DNA of 64,000 bases from CAZSNT01 sp964607765 (GTDB lineage Bacteria > Verrucomicrobiota > Lentisphaeria > Oligosphaerales > JABHEG01), in the NCBI GenBank assembly GCA_964607765.1, contig CAZSNT010000001.1, forward strand, positions 62,001-126,000, given 5' to 3'. The notes under the pieces are model-generated. The model was given only the letters and a program-made list of their open reading frames with translations, made no database searches and had not been told where the DNA came from. Shown here one piece after another: positions 54,943 to 63,862 of this stretch; position 1 is the first letter of the stretch; every line of letters starts with the position of its first letter. The position numbers and the translations under genes are program-made.

Positions 54943-56556
54943 ATGCGAATCCGGCGTCCGAATGTAGTGAGCGTCCAGCTTTGCGCTGTGGTTCTTGCTG
55001 TGAGCTTTGCTGCCACAGTGCGGGCCGCGGACAGGCCGTTGACCATCTTCGAGAGCGCCGCCGAAGCGTCCACGGACAGCCCGGTCGACCGCGCTGTGTT
55101 CGCGCAGCTCGAGCAGCGCGGGATCCAGCCCGCGCGGCTCTGTCCCGACCATGTCTTCCTGCGTCGTGTGTACCTTGACGTGGCCGGTACGCTGCCCACC
55201 GCCGCGGAAGCCGAAGCGTTCATCAGGGACCGGAAGCCCGGCAAGCGCAAGGCGCTGATCGATCGTCTCCTGGCTGCCGGGACCTACGCCGATTACTGGG
55301 CCATGAAGTGGAGCGACCTGCTGCGCGTCAAGGCGGAGTTTCCGATCAACCTCTGGCCGAACGCCGCGCAGGCTTACCACCGCTGGATCCACGACTGCCT
55401 GAGGGAGAACAGACCCTACGACCAGTTCGTGCGGGAGCAGTTGACCTCGAACGGGAGCAACTTCCGCGTTGCCCCCGTCAACTTCTACCGTGCCTTGCAG
55501 AGCAAGGAGCCGGAGGCGCTCGCCAAGGCCGTGGCGCTGACGTTCATGGGTGAGCGGCTGGACAAGTGGCCCGAGGCGCGTCGCGCCGGCATGGCCGGGT
55601 TCTTCTCGTTCATCGGCTTCAAGGGCACGTCCGAGTGGAAGGAGGAGATTGTCTTCTTCGACCACATCAAGGCGGCAAAGGCCGCGACCGAGGGCGAGGC
55701 TGTCACGGCAACCTTCCCGGACGGCACGGCCATGACGCTGAAGCTCGACCGGGATCCTCGCGAGGTCTTCGCCGACTGGTTGATCTCGCCCGAGAATCCG
55801 TGGTTTGCGCGGAACGTCGTGAACCGCATGTGGCACTGGCTGCTCGGACGCGGCATCATCCACGAGCCGGACGATATCCGGCCCGATAATCCCCCGAGCA
55901 ATCCGGCGCTGCTCGCCGTGCTGGAGCGGGAGTTGCTCGGTTCCGACTACGACCTCAAACATGTCTTCCGCCTGATTCTGAACTCCCGCACCTACCAGCT
56001 CTCCGCGGTGCCTGCCGCCGAGGACCGCGCAGCGAGCGAGGCACAGTTTGCGAACTACGCAATCCGACGCCTGGACGCCGAGGTGCTGGTCGATGCACTC
56101 AACCAGATAACGGGTACCACCGAGATGTACTCCAGCTACATCCCGGAGCCGTTCACCTTCATCCCGGAGGAGCGCCGCTCCATTCTGCTCCCGGACGGCA
56201 GCATCACGAGCCCGTTCCTCGAGATGTTCGGACGCCCGCCGCGCGACACCGGACTCGAGTCCGAGCGCAACAACAACCCGACCGCGGCGCAGCGCCTGCA
56301 CGTGCTGAACTCCACGCACGTCTACCACAAGATCGAGAAGAGCAGGAAACTCCAGGCCGTGATGCGAGCGGGCCGTCGCGACTCGCGCAAAGTTGTCAGG
56401 AGCTTGTACCTGACCATTCTCTCACGGTTCCCGACCGAAGCCGAGCTGGCTGTGGCAGAGGCGTATGCCGACAAGGGAATCGCGGCGGGCAACGAAGCAC
56501 ATATCGATCTGGCTTGGGCGCTGATCAACAGCGCGGAATTTCTGTATCGACACTAA
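54943..56556 (+). CDS. DUF1549 and DUF1553 domain exported protein
   Basis: The 537-residue protein has a signal peptide (MRIRRPNVVSVQLCAVVLAVSFAATVRAAD). DUF1549 follows at about 45-240 (PDHVFLRRVYLDVAGTLPTAAEAEAFIRD, YWAMKWSDLLRVK) and DUF1553 at about 270-520 (NPWFARNVVNRMWHWLLGRGIIHEPDDIRPDNPPSNP, NSRTYQLSAVP). These genes are abundant in Planctomycetota and relatives and are usually followed by DUF1501. It lacks the cytochrome (CxxCH) domain seen in many longer homologues. ATG 54943 is used. Function is unknown; export to the periplasm is likely. Confidence 0.95.
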   Translation: MRIRRPNVVSVQLCAVVLAVSFAATVRAADRPLTIFESAAEASTDSPVDRAVFAQLEQRGIQPARLCPDHVFLRRVYLDVAGTLPTAAEAEAFIRDRKPGKRKALIDRLLAAGTYADYWAMKWSDLLRVKAEFPINLWPNAAQAYHRWIHDCLRENRPYDQFVREQLTSNGSNFRVAPVNFYRALQSKEPEALAKAVALTFMGERLDKWPEARRAGMAGFFSFIGFKGTSEWKEEIVFFDHIKAAKAATEGEAVTATFPDGTAMTLKLDRDPREVFADWLISPENPWFARNVVNRMWHWLLGRGIIHEPDDIRPDNPPSNPALLAVLERELLGSDYDLKHVFRLILNSRTYQLSAVPAAEDRAASEAQFANYAIRRLDAEVLVDALNQITGTTEMYSSYIPEPFTFIPEERRSILLPDGSITSPFLEMFGRPPRDTGLESERNNNPTAAQRLHVLNSTHVYHKIEKSRKLQAVMRAGRRDSRKVVRSLYLTILSRFPTEAELAVAEAYADKGIAAGNEAHIDLAWALINSAEFLYRH

Positions 56557-56578
56557 GCGCAAACGAACAGGTGAGGCA

Positions 56579-57946
56579 ATGAGCAGCAGACAACATCTCA
56601 GCACCGGGAACGGTTACCTGGGAAACACACTGATCTCACGTCGCAGTATCCTGCGCGGGGCTCTCTACGGTGCGGGCGGCACGCTGCTGGCCAATCGCTT
56701 CGGGGCCTCGGCCCTGGCTGCGCCGCAGCTTCCGGCCGCAAAGGCGAAGGCCGTAATCCAGATCTGGATGTGGGGTGGTCCGTGTCACATCGACACGTTT
56801 GATCCGAAGCCGGACGCAGGCTACGACTACTGCGGGCCGCTCGACAAAGCGATCCCGACCAACGTGGACGGGATCCAGATCGGCCAGTCGCTGCCGCTGC
56901 TCGCACAGCAGGCCGACAAGTACTCAATCATCCGCAGCATGACCCACGGCATCAACGGCCACGAGACCGCCTCATACATGGTACAGACTGGGCGCAAGGC
57001 AGGCGGCAAAGACGTGTTCCCGTGCGCTGGCGCGGTCGTGTCGCTGTTCAAAGGCTACGACGCCGGCTACAAGGGACTGATCCCCCCCTACATCGTGTTG
57101 ACGCGGCCGCAGGGCCGCTTCTCGGAAGCGGGGTTCCTCGGCTCGCGCCACAAACCGTTCGCCACCGGTGGCGACCCGGCAGCGGACCCGTTCGTGGTGG
57201 AAGGCGTCGCCCTGCCCGGCGTGACCAAGGAGCGCCAGGAGGCACGGCGCGAACTGCTGCATGAGCTGAACGCACTGGACCACGCCATGAAAGGCGATCC
57301 GCGCCTGGCAACCCTCAACAAGGCCGAGAACCAGGCCTACGAGCTCATTCTGGGCGACGCCGGGAAGGTCTTCGATCTGTCCAGCGAACCGGAGGAGTTG
57401 CGCGAGCGGTACGGGCCCAGCACGTTCGGGCAGTCCTGCCTGGTCGCGCGGCGGTTGGTCGAGCGCGGCATGCCCTACATCACGATCAACTACGGCGGCT
57501 GGGACACGCACAAAGAACACTTCAAAGCCATGCGCACCAAACTGCCGCAGCTGGACGCGGGCATGTCCACACTGCTGCAGGATCTGTCCGACCGTGGACT
57601 GCTGGACAGCACAATCGTGTGGTGGGGCGGCGAGTTCGGGCGCACGCCGAAGGTCGACTGGGGATCGCCCTGGAACGGCGGGCGCAGTCATTTCGGCGCC
57701 GTGTTCTCCTCCGTTGTCGCGGGTGGCGGATTCAAAGGCGGCCAGGTTGTCGGCGCATCGGATGAGAAAGGGATGCGCGTCGCAGACCGACCCGTGTACC
57801 CGTCCGACCTGCTCGGCAGCATCTACGGCCAGCTCGGCATCGATCCGGACGGCACGCTGCCGCACCCGCAGGGCAAGACGGTACGCATCACCCCGACCGT
57901 CGAGGAAGGCTACAAGCTCGGCGGGCGTTTGACCGAACTCACATGA
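56579..57946 (+). CDS. DUF1501 protein with a twin-arginine signal
   Basis: The 455-residue DUF1501 protein has an N-terminal SRRSILRGALYGAGGTLLANRFG, a twin-arginine (Tat) signal. Family blocks follow: WMWGGPCHIDTFDPKP, SIIRSMTHGINGHE, YITINYGGWDTHKEH, DSTIVWWGGEFGRTPKV and the closing HPQGKTV. The fold is related to alkaline phosphatase/sulfatase proteins, but the DUF1501 function is unknown. ATG 56579 has AGGTGAGG upstream. It is the second gene of the cluster, 22 bases after the DUF1549/1553 gene. Confidence 0.95.
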   Translation: MSSRQHLSTGNGYLGNTLISRRSILRGALYGAGGTLLANRFGASALAAPQLPAAKAKAVIQIWMWGGPCHIDTFDPKPDAGYDYCGPLDKAIPTNVDGIQIGQSLPLLAQQADKYSIIRSMTHGINGHETASYMVQTGRKAGGKDVFPCAGAVVSLFKGYDAGYKGLIPPYIVLTRPQGRFSEAGFLGSRHKPFATGGDPAADPFVVEGVALPGVTKERQEARRELLHELNALDHAMKGDPRLATLNKAENQAYELILGDAGKVFDLSSEPEELRERYGPSTFGQSCLVARRLVERGMPYITINYGGWDTHKEHFKAMRTKLPQLDAGMSTLLQDLSDRGLLDSTIVWWGGEFGRTPKVDWGSPWNGGRSHFGAVFSSVVAGGGFKGGQVVGASDEKGMRVADRPVYPSDLLGSIYGQLGIDPDGTLPHPQGKTVRITPTVEEGYKLGGRLTELT

Positions 57947-57987
57947 GGGCCGGGCCAAGAGCACAGCCAGCACCGCAGGGAGAAGCG

Positions 57988-60378
57988 ATGAGAACGCAGC
58001 ACCAGCAACTGTCCCGCGTGAGCGCGTCGGCGCTCCTCGCGGTTCTGCTCGCCGGAATGGCCGCCGCGGATTCGCCGCACATCGGTTACGTCTACCCGGC
58101 CGGCGGGCGCCAGGGAACCACGTTCGAAGTCACCGTCGGCGGCCAGTTCCTTCGCGGCACGCGCGCCGGGCTGGTCTCCGGAGACGGCGTCAAGGTGCGG
58201 GTCGGGCGCTACGCCACCCCGCTCTCGGACAACAGCATGAAGGCGGCGCAGGACAAACTGCGCGAGGTCGGCAGGTTCAAGTCGGACGGGCGCAACGCGA
58301 TGGAAGAGGGCGAGGACCAGCGCAGCGCCCACATGAACATGCTCGCTGCTCGAGCCGCGGACCAGTTCGAGATGTACGCTGCGAAGCTCGGACTCGACGA
58401 CACCACCCCCCGAGGCTTCGCCAGGTACCAGCGCATCTACAACAGCCCGCGACGTCAGCCGAATGCCCAGATCTCCGAGACCGTCATTCTCGAGATCACC
58501 GTGGCTCCGGACGCAGTGCCGGGCGCGCGTGAACTGCGGCTGCAGACGTCGGCCGGCGTGACCAACCCGATCGTCCTGCAGATCGGGCAGGTGCGCGAAT
58601 ACCGCGAGCACGAACCGAACGACCTGAAGCCGGACAACGGCGCGCTGTCCATGACCGTGGACGATGTCAAACTGACCTACACCATGGATGACCTCGAACT
58701 GCCGAACCTGGAACAGCTCCCGGTCGTTCTGAACGGGCAGATCATGCCGGGCGACGTGGACCGGTTCAAGTTCCAGGTGCCCAAAGGCATGCGCCTGGTG
58801 GCCGCGGTCAGCGCGAGGAGCATCGTGCCGTACCTGGCCGATGCCGTTCCCGGCTGGTTCCAGGCGACCTTGGCGCTGCTCGATCCGAAGGGGAACGAGG
58901 TAGCCTACGCCGACGACTTCCGGTTCGACCCGGACCCGGTCGTCTGCTACGAGATTCCGGAGACCGGCGAATACACGCTCGAGATCAAGGACTCCATCTA
59001 CCGCGGCCGCGAGGACTTCGTCTACCGCATCCTGGTCGGTGAAGAGCCCTACCTGACGAACATCTTCCCGCTGGGCGGACGGGTCGGCGCCGAAACACGC
59101 GTGGCAGTGAGCGGCTGGAACCTGCCTGCCCCCGAAGTGACGGTGGACGGCGGCAGCGGCGGCGCCGGCATACGGCACGTGTCCATGTCGAAGGACGGCC
59201 GCGTGTCGAACCGGCTGCCTTTCGTGCTCGACACGCTCCCGCAGCAGTTGGAGGCCGAGCCCAACAACGCCTGTGCCCGAGCCGAAGACGTGACGCTCCC
59301 GGTCATTGTCAACGGGCGCATGGACGAGCCCGGCGACTGGGACGTGTTCCGGCTCCAGGGCCGCGCGGGGAACGAGATCACCGTCGAGGTCCAGGCACGA
59401 CGCCTGCGTTCGCCTATGGATTCCGTGCTCAAGATCACCGACGCGGACGGCAAGATCCTGGCAGCGAACGACGACTTCCTGGACAAGGCCGGACACCTGC
59501 ACCGCGGCCCCGGTCTGATCACTCATCATGCCGACTCGCTGCTGCGCTTCGAGTTCCCCGCCGATGGTCAGTATTTCCTGCACATTGGCGACACCCAGCG
59601 TCAGGGCGGCCCGGCCCACGCGTACCGGCTGCGCATCAGTCCGCGCGTGCCCGACTTCGACCTGCGTGTCGTGCCGTCCAGCATCAGCGCCCAGGCTGGA
59701 CAGATCGTGCCGATCACCGTTTATGCGCTGCGGCGGGACGGGTTCGCCGGCGAGATTTCCCTCGCACTGACCGACGCGAAGAGCGGGTTCGGGCTGGGCG
59801 GCGGCTGGATCCCGGCCGGTCAGGACAAGGTGCGGCTCACGCTGACCGCGCCCGGCGTTCAGCGGAACAAGCGATTCGAGCTGCAGCTCGAAGGACGCGC
59901 GACCATCGACGGCAGAGAGGTCTGTCGTCCCGCAGCTCCTGCAGACGACACGATGCAGGCCTTCCTCTGGCGCCATCTGGTAGCCACCAACGACTGGACA
60001 GCCACGATCAGAGGCGGCGGCCGAGGCGTCGCCGCGCCGGCGCGCATCCTCAATCAGGGCGCCGTGCAGATCCCCACCGACGGCGACGTGACCGTGAAGG
60101 CGCTCCTCCGGCACGGAACAGCGAACGAACAGCTCAAGGTCGACCTGATGGACCCGCCCGAGGGCGTTGCGGTCAAGGAGGTCACGGCGGACTCAGGTCA
60201 GGTGAGTATCGTGCTTGTTGCGGATGCGAAAGCCGCCACCGCGGGGCTGCAGGGCAACCTGATCGTCGAGGTCTACACGGAACGCGAACGCAAGGCCAAA
60301 GACGGACGCGAGCTGCCCAAGCAACGCGTGTCACTCGGCAGACTCCCCGCCATTCCCTTCGAGATCGCCAGCAAGTGA
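57988..60378 (+). CDS. Exported PPC (pre-peptidase C-terminal) domain protein
   Basis: This 796-residue exported protein has a signal peptide (MRTQHQQLSRVSASALLAVLLAGMAAAD). An IPT/TIG-like N-terminus follows (YVYPAGGRQGTTFEVTVGGQFLRG), then two PPC-type beta domains: around EPNDLKPDNGALS.. (DVDRFKFQVPKGMRLVAAVSARS) and around EAEPNNACARAEDVTLP.. (DWDVFRLQGRAGNEITVEVQARR). Further Ig-like strands follow. I chose ATG 57988 because the signal peptide begins there and GGGAGA precedes it; ATG 57943 (overlapping the previous stop as ATGA) adds 15 residues that do not look secretory. It completes the three-gene cluster. Confidence 0.9.
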   Translation: MRTQHQQLSRVSASALLAVLLAGMAAADSPHIGYVYPAGGRQGTTFEVTVGGQFLRGTRAGLVSGDGVKVRVGRYATPLSDNSMKAAQDKLREVGRFKSDGRNAMEEGEDQRSAHMNMLAARAADQFEMYAAKLGLDDTTPRGFARYQRIYNSPRRQPNAQISETVILEITVAPDAVPGARELRLQTSAGVTNPIVLQIGQVREYREHEPNDLKPDNGALSMTVDDVKLTYTMDDLELPNLEQLPVVLNGQIMPGDVDRFKFQVPKGMRLVAAVSARSIVPYLADAVPGWFQATLALLDPKGNEVAYADDFRFDPDPVVCYEIPETGEYTLEIKDSIYRGREDFVYRILVGEEPYLTNIFPLGGRVGAETRVAVSGWNLPAPEVTVDGGSGGAGIRHVSMSKDGRVSNRLPFVLDTLPQQLEAEPNNACARAEDVTLPVIVNGRMDEPGDWDVFRLQGRAGNEITVEVQARRLRSPMDSVLKITDADGKILAANDDFLDKAGHLHRGPGLITHHADSLLRFEFPADGQYFLHIGDTQRQGGPAHAYRLRISPRVPDFDLRVVPSSISAQAGQIVPITVYALRRDGFAGEISLALTDAKSGFGLGGGWIPAGQDKVRLTLTAPGVQRNKRFELQLEGRATIDGREVCRPAAPADDTMQAFLWRHLVATNDWTATIRGGGRGVAAPARILNQGAVQIPTDGDVTVKALLRHGTANEQLKVDLMDPPEGVAVKEVTADSGQVSIVLVADAKAATAGLQGNLIVEVYTERERKAKDGRELPKQRVSLGRLPAIPFEIASK

Positions 60379-60386
60379 CCTCCCCG

Positions 60387-62183
60387 TCACTCCTTCCGGC
60401 GAACAGCCCTGTCGGGGATTTTCCAGACGTAGATAGGCTCGCGGCGGTTGGACGTGCAGCCCAGGATGTGCCCCCGGAAAACGGCGTAGGACTGGATGCC
60501 GTGCGACATGCCCATGTCCGTGACCGTGGTGCACCACTCGCGACTGGGAATGATGCGGTTGCCGGGCCGGTAGATCGTGCAGAAGCGGTAGTTCACCAGA
60601 CCGGTATCCTCATCGACGAAGAAGATGTTCGCCTTGCCGGGGACGATGATATTCCCCTTCCAGTACCCGAGGGACAGCTGGCGTCGATTGTCTGCATGGT
60701 GTAGCAGTCGGCGCCAGATGTGATAGGGCTTCCCATCGCCCGGCGTCGAGAACGGGTCGATACGGCCACCGTCGTAGCGGTTTTCGGCAGGCGGCTCGGT
60801 CAGTTCTTTCCCGGTCAGATCCCAGGCATCCAGGAAGGACGATCTGGCGCCCTTACCGTAAAGCCGCGTGCCCTCGATGAGGACCACCCCGTCCCCGTCC
60901 GTCAAAGAACCGCCGTACGCGTAGGTGTGGACCTGGACGGGAGGCCAGGAAGCAGTGTCGAACACTGGCGACCTCTCCATGTCTTCCCGCGGATACGTGA
61001 AGTACCGCGAGCCCCGCACAATGCCTGCACGATGCCATTTCCTTCCTGCTTCGTAGGGGATACGCATGGCGGCCCAGGCCAGCCTGTTCCCCGTGTCCGG
61101 CGGAGATCTGTCCGACGCCATTCGGGCAAAATGGGTGCTGCCGTCCAGCCTCATGAAGTAGTAGCCTCTTATGTCCAGAAGCACCAGAATGTCGCTGTCC
61201 GAACCGCATGCGACCGCCGCCCACACCTGCTTGCAGGGCGTCTCGAACGTCTGCAGTCTCCGGAAATCCGGGTCGAACAGCACGACCTTCGTGTGCCACG
61301 GCCCGAAGCTGTAGGCGCCGGGCGGCTCCTCCGCTGTCACGACCACCGCATACCCCCGCCCCCAGGAAACGCAGCGCGTACTGCCCGTCCTCAGGTTGTC
61401 CACGTCGGCGAACAGCTCGCGCACGTCCACCTGGGCAACTTCCCGGAAGGAACCGTCAGCGTCAAGTTTGTGAATGCGCGTCTGCCAGACGTCGCGTTCG
61501 GGCTTGCTGCTCGATTCCGTGAGTAGGATCCCTGACTCCGAGGGAACGCGCGAGAACCGGAAGAAGCGCTCTGCGGGCAGGCCGATGCGTTTCACTCTCA
61601 GATCGCGATCGATCAGATCCAGTTCGTGCCCTTCGGACTGCCGGCTCGGCAGGCACGCCACGAAACGGCGTCCCGCCCACAGGTAAGGTCCGGAGCTGCG
61701 CGGGGTCGAGGCCGCCGGACTCAACTCCGACCGCGCGATCTCGCGGCAGGGAACGAACACCCGTTCCACGCCGTCGAATCCCTCGACAGCTGTGTCGCCG
61801 GTGATTGGGGCTCCCAACCACCCCCTCAAAGCGGGTGTCTGGGCTGCCTCGATCTTCTCCGCCAGCTCCCGCAACCGCTTGGTCAGTGCCGGATCGGACT
61901 GCGTCGGTGTGGCAGGCCATCGTCGCTCGCTGTAGTCGAAATCGCTTCCCTTTTCAGGCATTCCCTTGGCGAGGGAGAGAGACGTGCATAACAGCGCCAG
62001 ACTCAGCAACAGGCCCACGCTGGAGCACGCTCCCTTGCCAGTGCCCAGACGCGCAGCGCCCACCTGAGGGCACGCCCTGAACAGGACGAGCGAAGGGATC
62101 CCGCCGTCATGCAGACATCTTATCACATTTCTCCGCGGAGACTGGATAGGCGCCTGGCAACAGGTCTCATCTGACTGCGACAT
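60387..62183 (-). CDS. Exported propeller-like protein of unknown function
   Basis: The 598-residue product carries propeller-like repeats such as PYLWAGRRFVACLPSRQSEGHELDLIDRDLRVKRIGLP and RDVWQTRIHKLDADGSFREVAQVD. I recognise no family. The hydrophobic stretch SSVGLLLSLALLCTSLSLA falls at about residues 55-75 if ATG 62183 (with GGAGAGG upstream) is the start; a GTG at 62063 would place it as a normal signal peptide but has a weak ribosome site. So the true start is uncertain. It converges on the PPC gene with 8 bases between. Confidence 0.7.
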   Translation of the reverse strand: MSQSDETCCQAPIQSPRRNVIRCLHDGGIPSLVLFRACPQVGAARLGTGKGACSSVGLLLSLALLCTSLSLAKGMPEKGSDFDYSERRWPATPTQSDPALTKRLRELAEKIEAAQTPALRGWLGAPITGDTAVEGFDGVERVFVPCREIARSELSPAASTPRSSGPYLWAGRRFVACLPSRQSEGHELDLIDRDLRVKRIGLPAERFFRFSRVPSESGILLTESSSKPERDVWQTRIHKLDADGSFREVAQVDVRELFADVDNLRTGSTRCVSWGRGYAVVVTAEEPPGAYSFGPWHTKVVLFDPDFRRLQTFETPCKQVWAAVACGSDSDILVLLDIRGYYFMRLDGSTHFARMASDRSPPDTGNRLAWAAMRIPYEAGRKWHRAGIVRGSRYFTYPREDMERSPVFDTASWPPVQVHTYAYGGSLTDGDGVVLIEGTRLYGKGARSSFLDAWDLTGKELTEPPAENRYDGGRIDPFSTPGDGKPYHIWRRLLHHADNRRQLSLGYWKGNIIVPGKANIFFVDEDTGLVNYRFCTIYRPGNRIIPSREWCTTVTDMGMSHGIQSYAVFRGHILGCTSNRREPIYVWKIPDRAVRRKE

Positions 62184-62305
62184 AGGAATCGGCCTCTCCA
62201 CAAGTACGTGCTGTGGATCTACTGTATGCTGGCGAGCTCCGGGTGCAAAGCTGTCACCGCAGTGACCGCAATCAATACCTGGTTGGTTCGCCCGGTCCCG
62301 GTTCG

Positions 62306-62334
62306 TTGACTCTCGTGGTTCAATGTGCTACATT
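62306..62334 (+). promoter_or_regulatory. Promoter for the toxin-antitoxin pair, probably giving a leaderless message
   Basis: TTGACT (62306-62311) and TACATT (62329-62334) have the ideal 17-base spacing. The expected start of transcription falls at about 62340, the A of the antitoxin ATG, so the message may have no leader. No ribosome site precedes the ATG. Confidence 0.65.
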
Positions 62335-62348
62335 TTGTCATGACAAAA
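62333..62348. promoter_or_regulatory. 16-bp perfect palindrome over the antitoxin start codon (likely operator)
   Basis: TTTTGTCATGACAAAA is a perfect palindrome centred on the ATG at 62340 and overlapping the -10 box. It is a good candidate site for repression by the encoded antitoxin dimer. Confidence 0.65.
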
Positions 62349-62699
62349 CGAAAAGACCTCGTGAGCCGAACGCCACTTGACGTGTTCTCTGTCCGCGATT
62401 TGAGGACGCGGACCAGCGCCATGGTACGTGATGCGGAGGAAGGCCGGGTCTCCGTTATCACGAAGCACGGTCGCCCTGCCGCACTCACCGTGCCCTTCGA
62501 CCGCCGCCTGCTCGAGCTTGGTGTCGGCACGGATTTGGCGTTAGCGCTCTTCGAGAATGGCCTGATCAGCATGAAGAAGGCGGCACGTCTCGCCGAACTC
62601 ACACTCGATCGGTTCATGGATGTCCTGGCGGAGGCCAATGTGCCGGCCGTGGACTATCCGCCCGAGGAACTGGCTGCGGAAATGGAAGTCGAGCTGTGA
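62340..62699 (+). CDS. Chimeric antitoxin: Phd-like N-terminus plus UPF0175-like C-terminus
   Basis: This 119-residue protein combines two antitoxin modules. Residues about 10-60 (TPLDVFSVRDLRTRTSAMVRDAEEGRVSVITKHGRPAALTVPFD) resemble the DNA-binding Phd/YefM fold. Residues about 62-115 (GVGTDLALALFENGLISMKKAARLAELTLDRFMDVLAEANVPAVDYPPEELA) match UPF0175, the antitoxin family usually found with DUF3368 PIN-like toxins. It should bind its own promoter and neutralise the toxin next door. ATG 62340 lies in the operator palindrome; GTG 62325 is an unlikely alternative. Its stop shares one base with the toxin start. Confidence 0.85.
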   Translation: MTKRKDLVSRTPLDVFSVRDLRTRTSAMVRDAEEGRVSVITKHGRPAALTVPFDRRLLELGVGTDLALALFENGLISMKKAARLAELTLDRFMDVLAEANVPAVDYPPEELAAEMEVEL

Positions 62700-63202
62700 T
62701 GAAGACCATCGTGGCTGACACGGGCCCATTGATCGCGCTTTCCCGCATGTCGCGTCTCGATCTGCTCCCCCAGTTGTTCGGTGAGGTCTTGGTTCCCCAA
62801 GCTGTGGTGGCCGAGCTGTGTCTGGATGAGCCGCGGTGCGGAGTAGCTGACTTGGCTGCTGCCGTCAGCACGGCCGGGTGGCTCAGTTCGGTGAAGTCGG
62901 CGGGCGCCCCTACGATCGCCGGTCTTGACGCTGGTGAGTCTGCCGCCATCTGTCTCGCACAGAGTCTGGGCTGTCCGCTGCTGCTGGACGAACGTCGAGC
63001 GCGAAGGGCGGCAGTCAAGCGCGCCGTTCCTGTGATCGGGACAGGACGTGTGCTCATTGCCGCAAAGGAGCACGGGCTCATCGAATCGGTGGCAGCTGAG
63101 CTCGTCGCGCTGCGCCAAGCGGGTTACCGACTCAGCAGCGCGCTTTGCCGGCAGCTCACTGACCTGGCCGGCGAAGCTGAACCGCCCCAGACGCGGACGT
63201 GA
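62699..63202 (+). CDS. DUF3368/PIN-like toxin
   Basis: The 167-residue protein opens KTIVADTGPLIALSRMSRLDLLPQLFGEVLVPQAVVAEL, with the first acidic site of a PIN-like nuclease (Asp8), then GLDAGESAAICLAQSLGCPLLLDERRARRAA with Glu and Asp at the expected second and third positions. DUF3368 proteins are presumed RNA-cleaving toxins. ATG 62699 overlaps the antitoxin stop by one base (TGATG), so translation is coupled. The last 47 bases overlap the convergent Nudix gene on the other strand. Confidence 0.9.
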   Translation: MKTIVADTGPLIALSRMSRLDLLPQLFGEVLVPQAVVAELCLDEPRCGVADLAAAVSTAGWLSSVKSAGAPTIAGLDAGESAAICLAQSLGCPLLLDERRARRAAVKRAVPVIGTGRVLIAAKEHGLIESVAAELVALRQAGYRLSSALCRQLTDLAGEAEPPQTRT

Positions 63203-63644
63203 GAGTTCCGGCCAAGCTCATGTAGACCGGCTTGCGGAACTCTGCGACCGACTCGACGAGGGTGTCAAACTCCATCCATCGCCAGCTCCGGAACTCCCCG
63301 CCTGCATCGATGTCGATGTCCGAGTCTTCGCCGAGGAAGCGGAAGAGGAACCAATACTGCACCTGGCCGCGGCCCGCTTTCCTGTTGCGGAACTCCGGCG
63401 GCAGCTCGTAGGCGAGGGGCGTAGGCGCCGTTGCCAGCAGTTCGAGCAGGCGCTTCCTGATACCGGTCTCCTCGCGGACCTCGCGATACGCGGCGGCGAG
63501 CGGCTCCTCGTCCTTCTTCAGTCCGCCTTGCGGCAGCTGCCACGCCCCCGGCACATCGGCACGCTCAAAGGCCAGCACCTGGCCGCGGTCATTCACGATT
63601 GCCGCACCCGCACCGGCGCGGAAGTACTCTGGTGGTCTTTTCAT
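63156..63644 (-). CDS. Nudix hydrolase (RppH/Ap4A-type)
   Basis: This 162-residue protein has a full Nudix box, GGLKKDEEPLAAAYREVREETGI, preceded by AWQLPQGG, as in RNA pyrophosphohydrolases and diadenosine polyphosphate hydrolases. It also shows AIVNDRGQVLAFERAD and the closing WRWMEFDTLVESV. The start is ATG 63644; the reading frame upstream (to 63713) is only the 7-mer repeat. No ribosome site is visible. The last 47 bases overlap the end of the toxin gene tail to tail, which could allow antisense effects. Confidence 0.88.
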   Translation of the reverse strand: MKRPPEYFRAGAGAAIVNDRGQVLAFERADVPGAWQLPQGGLKKDEEPLAAAYREVREETGIRKRLLELLATAPTPLAYELPPEFRNRKAGRGQVQYWFLFRFLGEDSDIDIDAGGEFRSWRWMEFDTLVESVAEFRKPVYMSLAGTLTSASGAVQLRRPGQ

Positions 63645-63647
63645 GGT

Positions 63648-63682
63648 TTCGGTGTTCAGCGTTCGGTGTTCAGTGTTCGGTG
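63648..63682 (-). repeat. Five tandem 7-mers immediately upstream of the Nudix start
   Basis: Read on the plus strand, TTCGGTG, TTCAGCG, TTCGGTG, TTCAGTG and TTCGGTG follow each other (35 bases) and end 3 bases before the ATG at 63644. They occupy the place of the ribosome site. Confidence 0.85.
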
Positions 63683-63741
63683 CGGGCTCCGATCGTTCGG
63701 CGCGGAACTGCACCGTCTGTCTTCTGGGCTGTGAGAGTCCT

Positions 63742-63851
63742 GTACGCTCAGGCGGGGGCCCTCGTCGATTGCCGTCGGCAGCAGTCGATTGCAGTCGATT
63801 GCAGTCGAGTTTTCTTTTCCGACCTTGAAGAGGGCTCCGCTCTCAGACAAG
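63742..63851 (-). repeat. 108-bp dispersed repeat, copy 2
   Basis: It aligns end to end with the reverse complement of 14855-14962. It contains three near-perfect tandem decamers (GCAGTCGATT type) at 63781-63810. It begins 12 bases past the stop of the glycyl radical gene, so both copies lie just 3-prime of a gene and in its sense. Confidence 0.65.
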
Positions 63852-63862
63852 TGTTCTGGCCA

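Noticed and set aside
57910..60114. A 734-codon minus-strand open frame
   Set aside because: It is antisense to the PPC-domain gene and lacks any recognisable motif.
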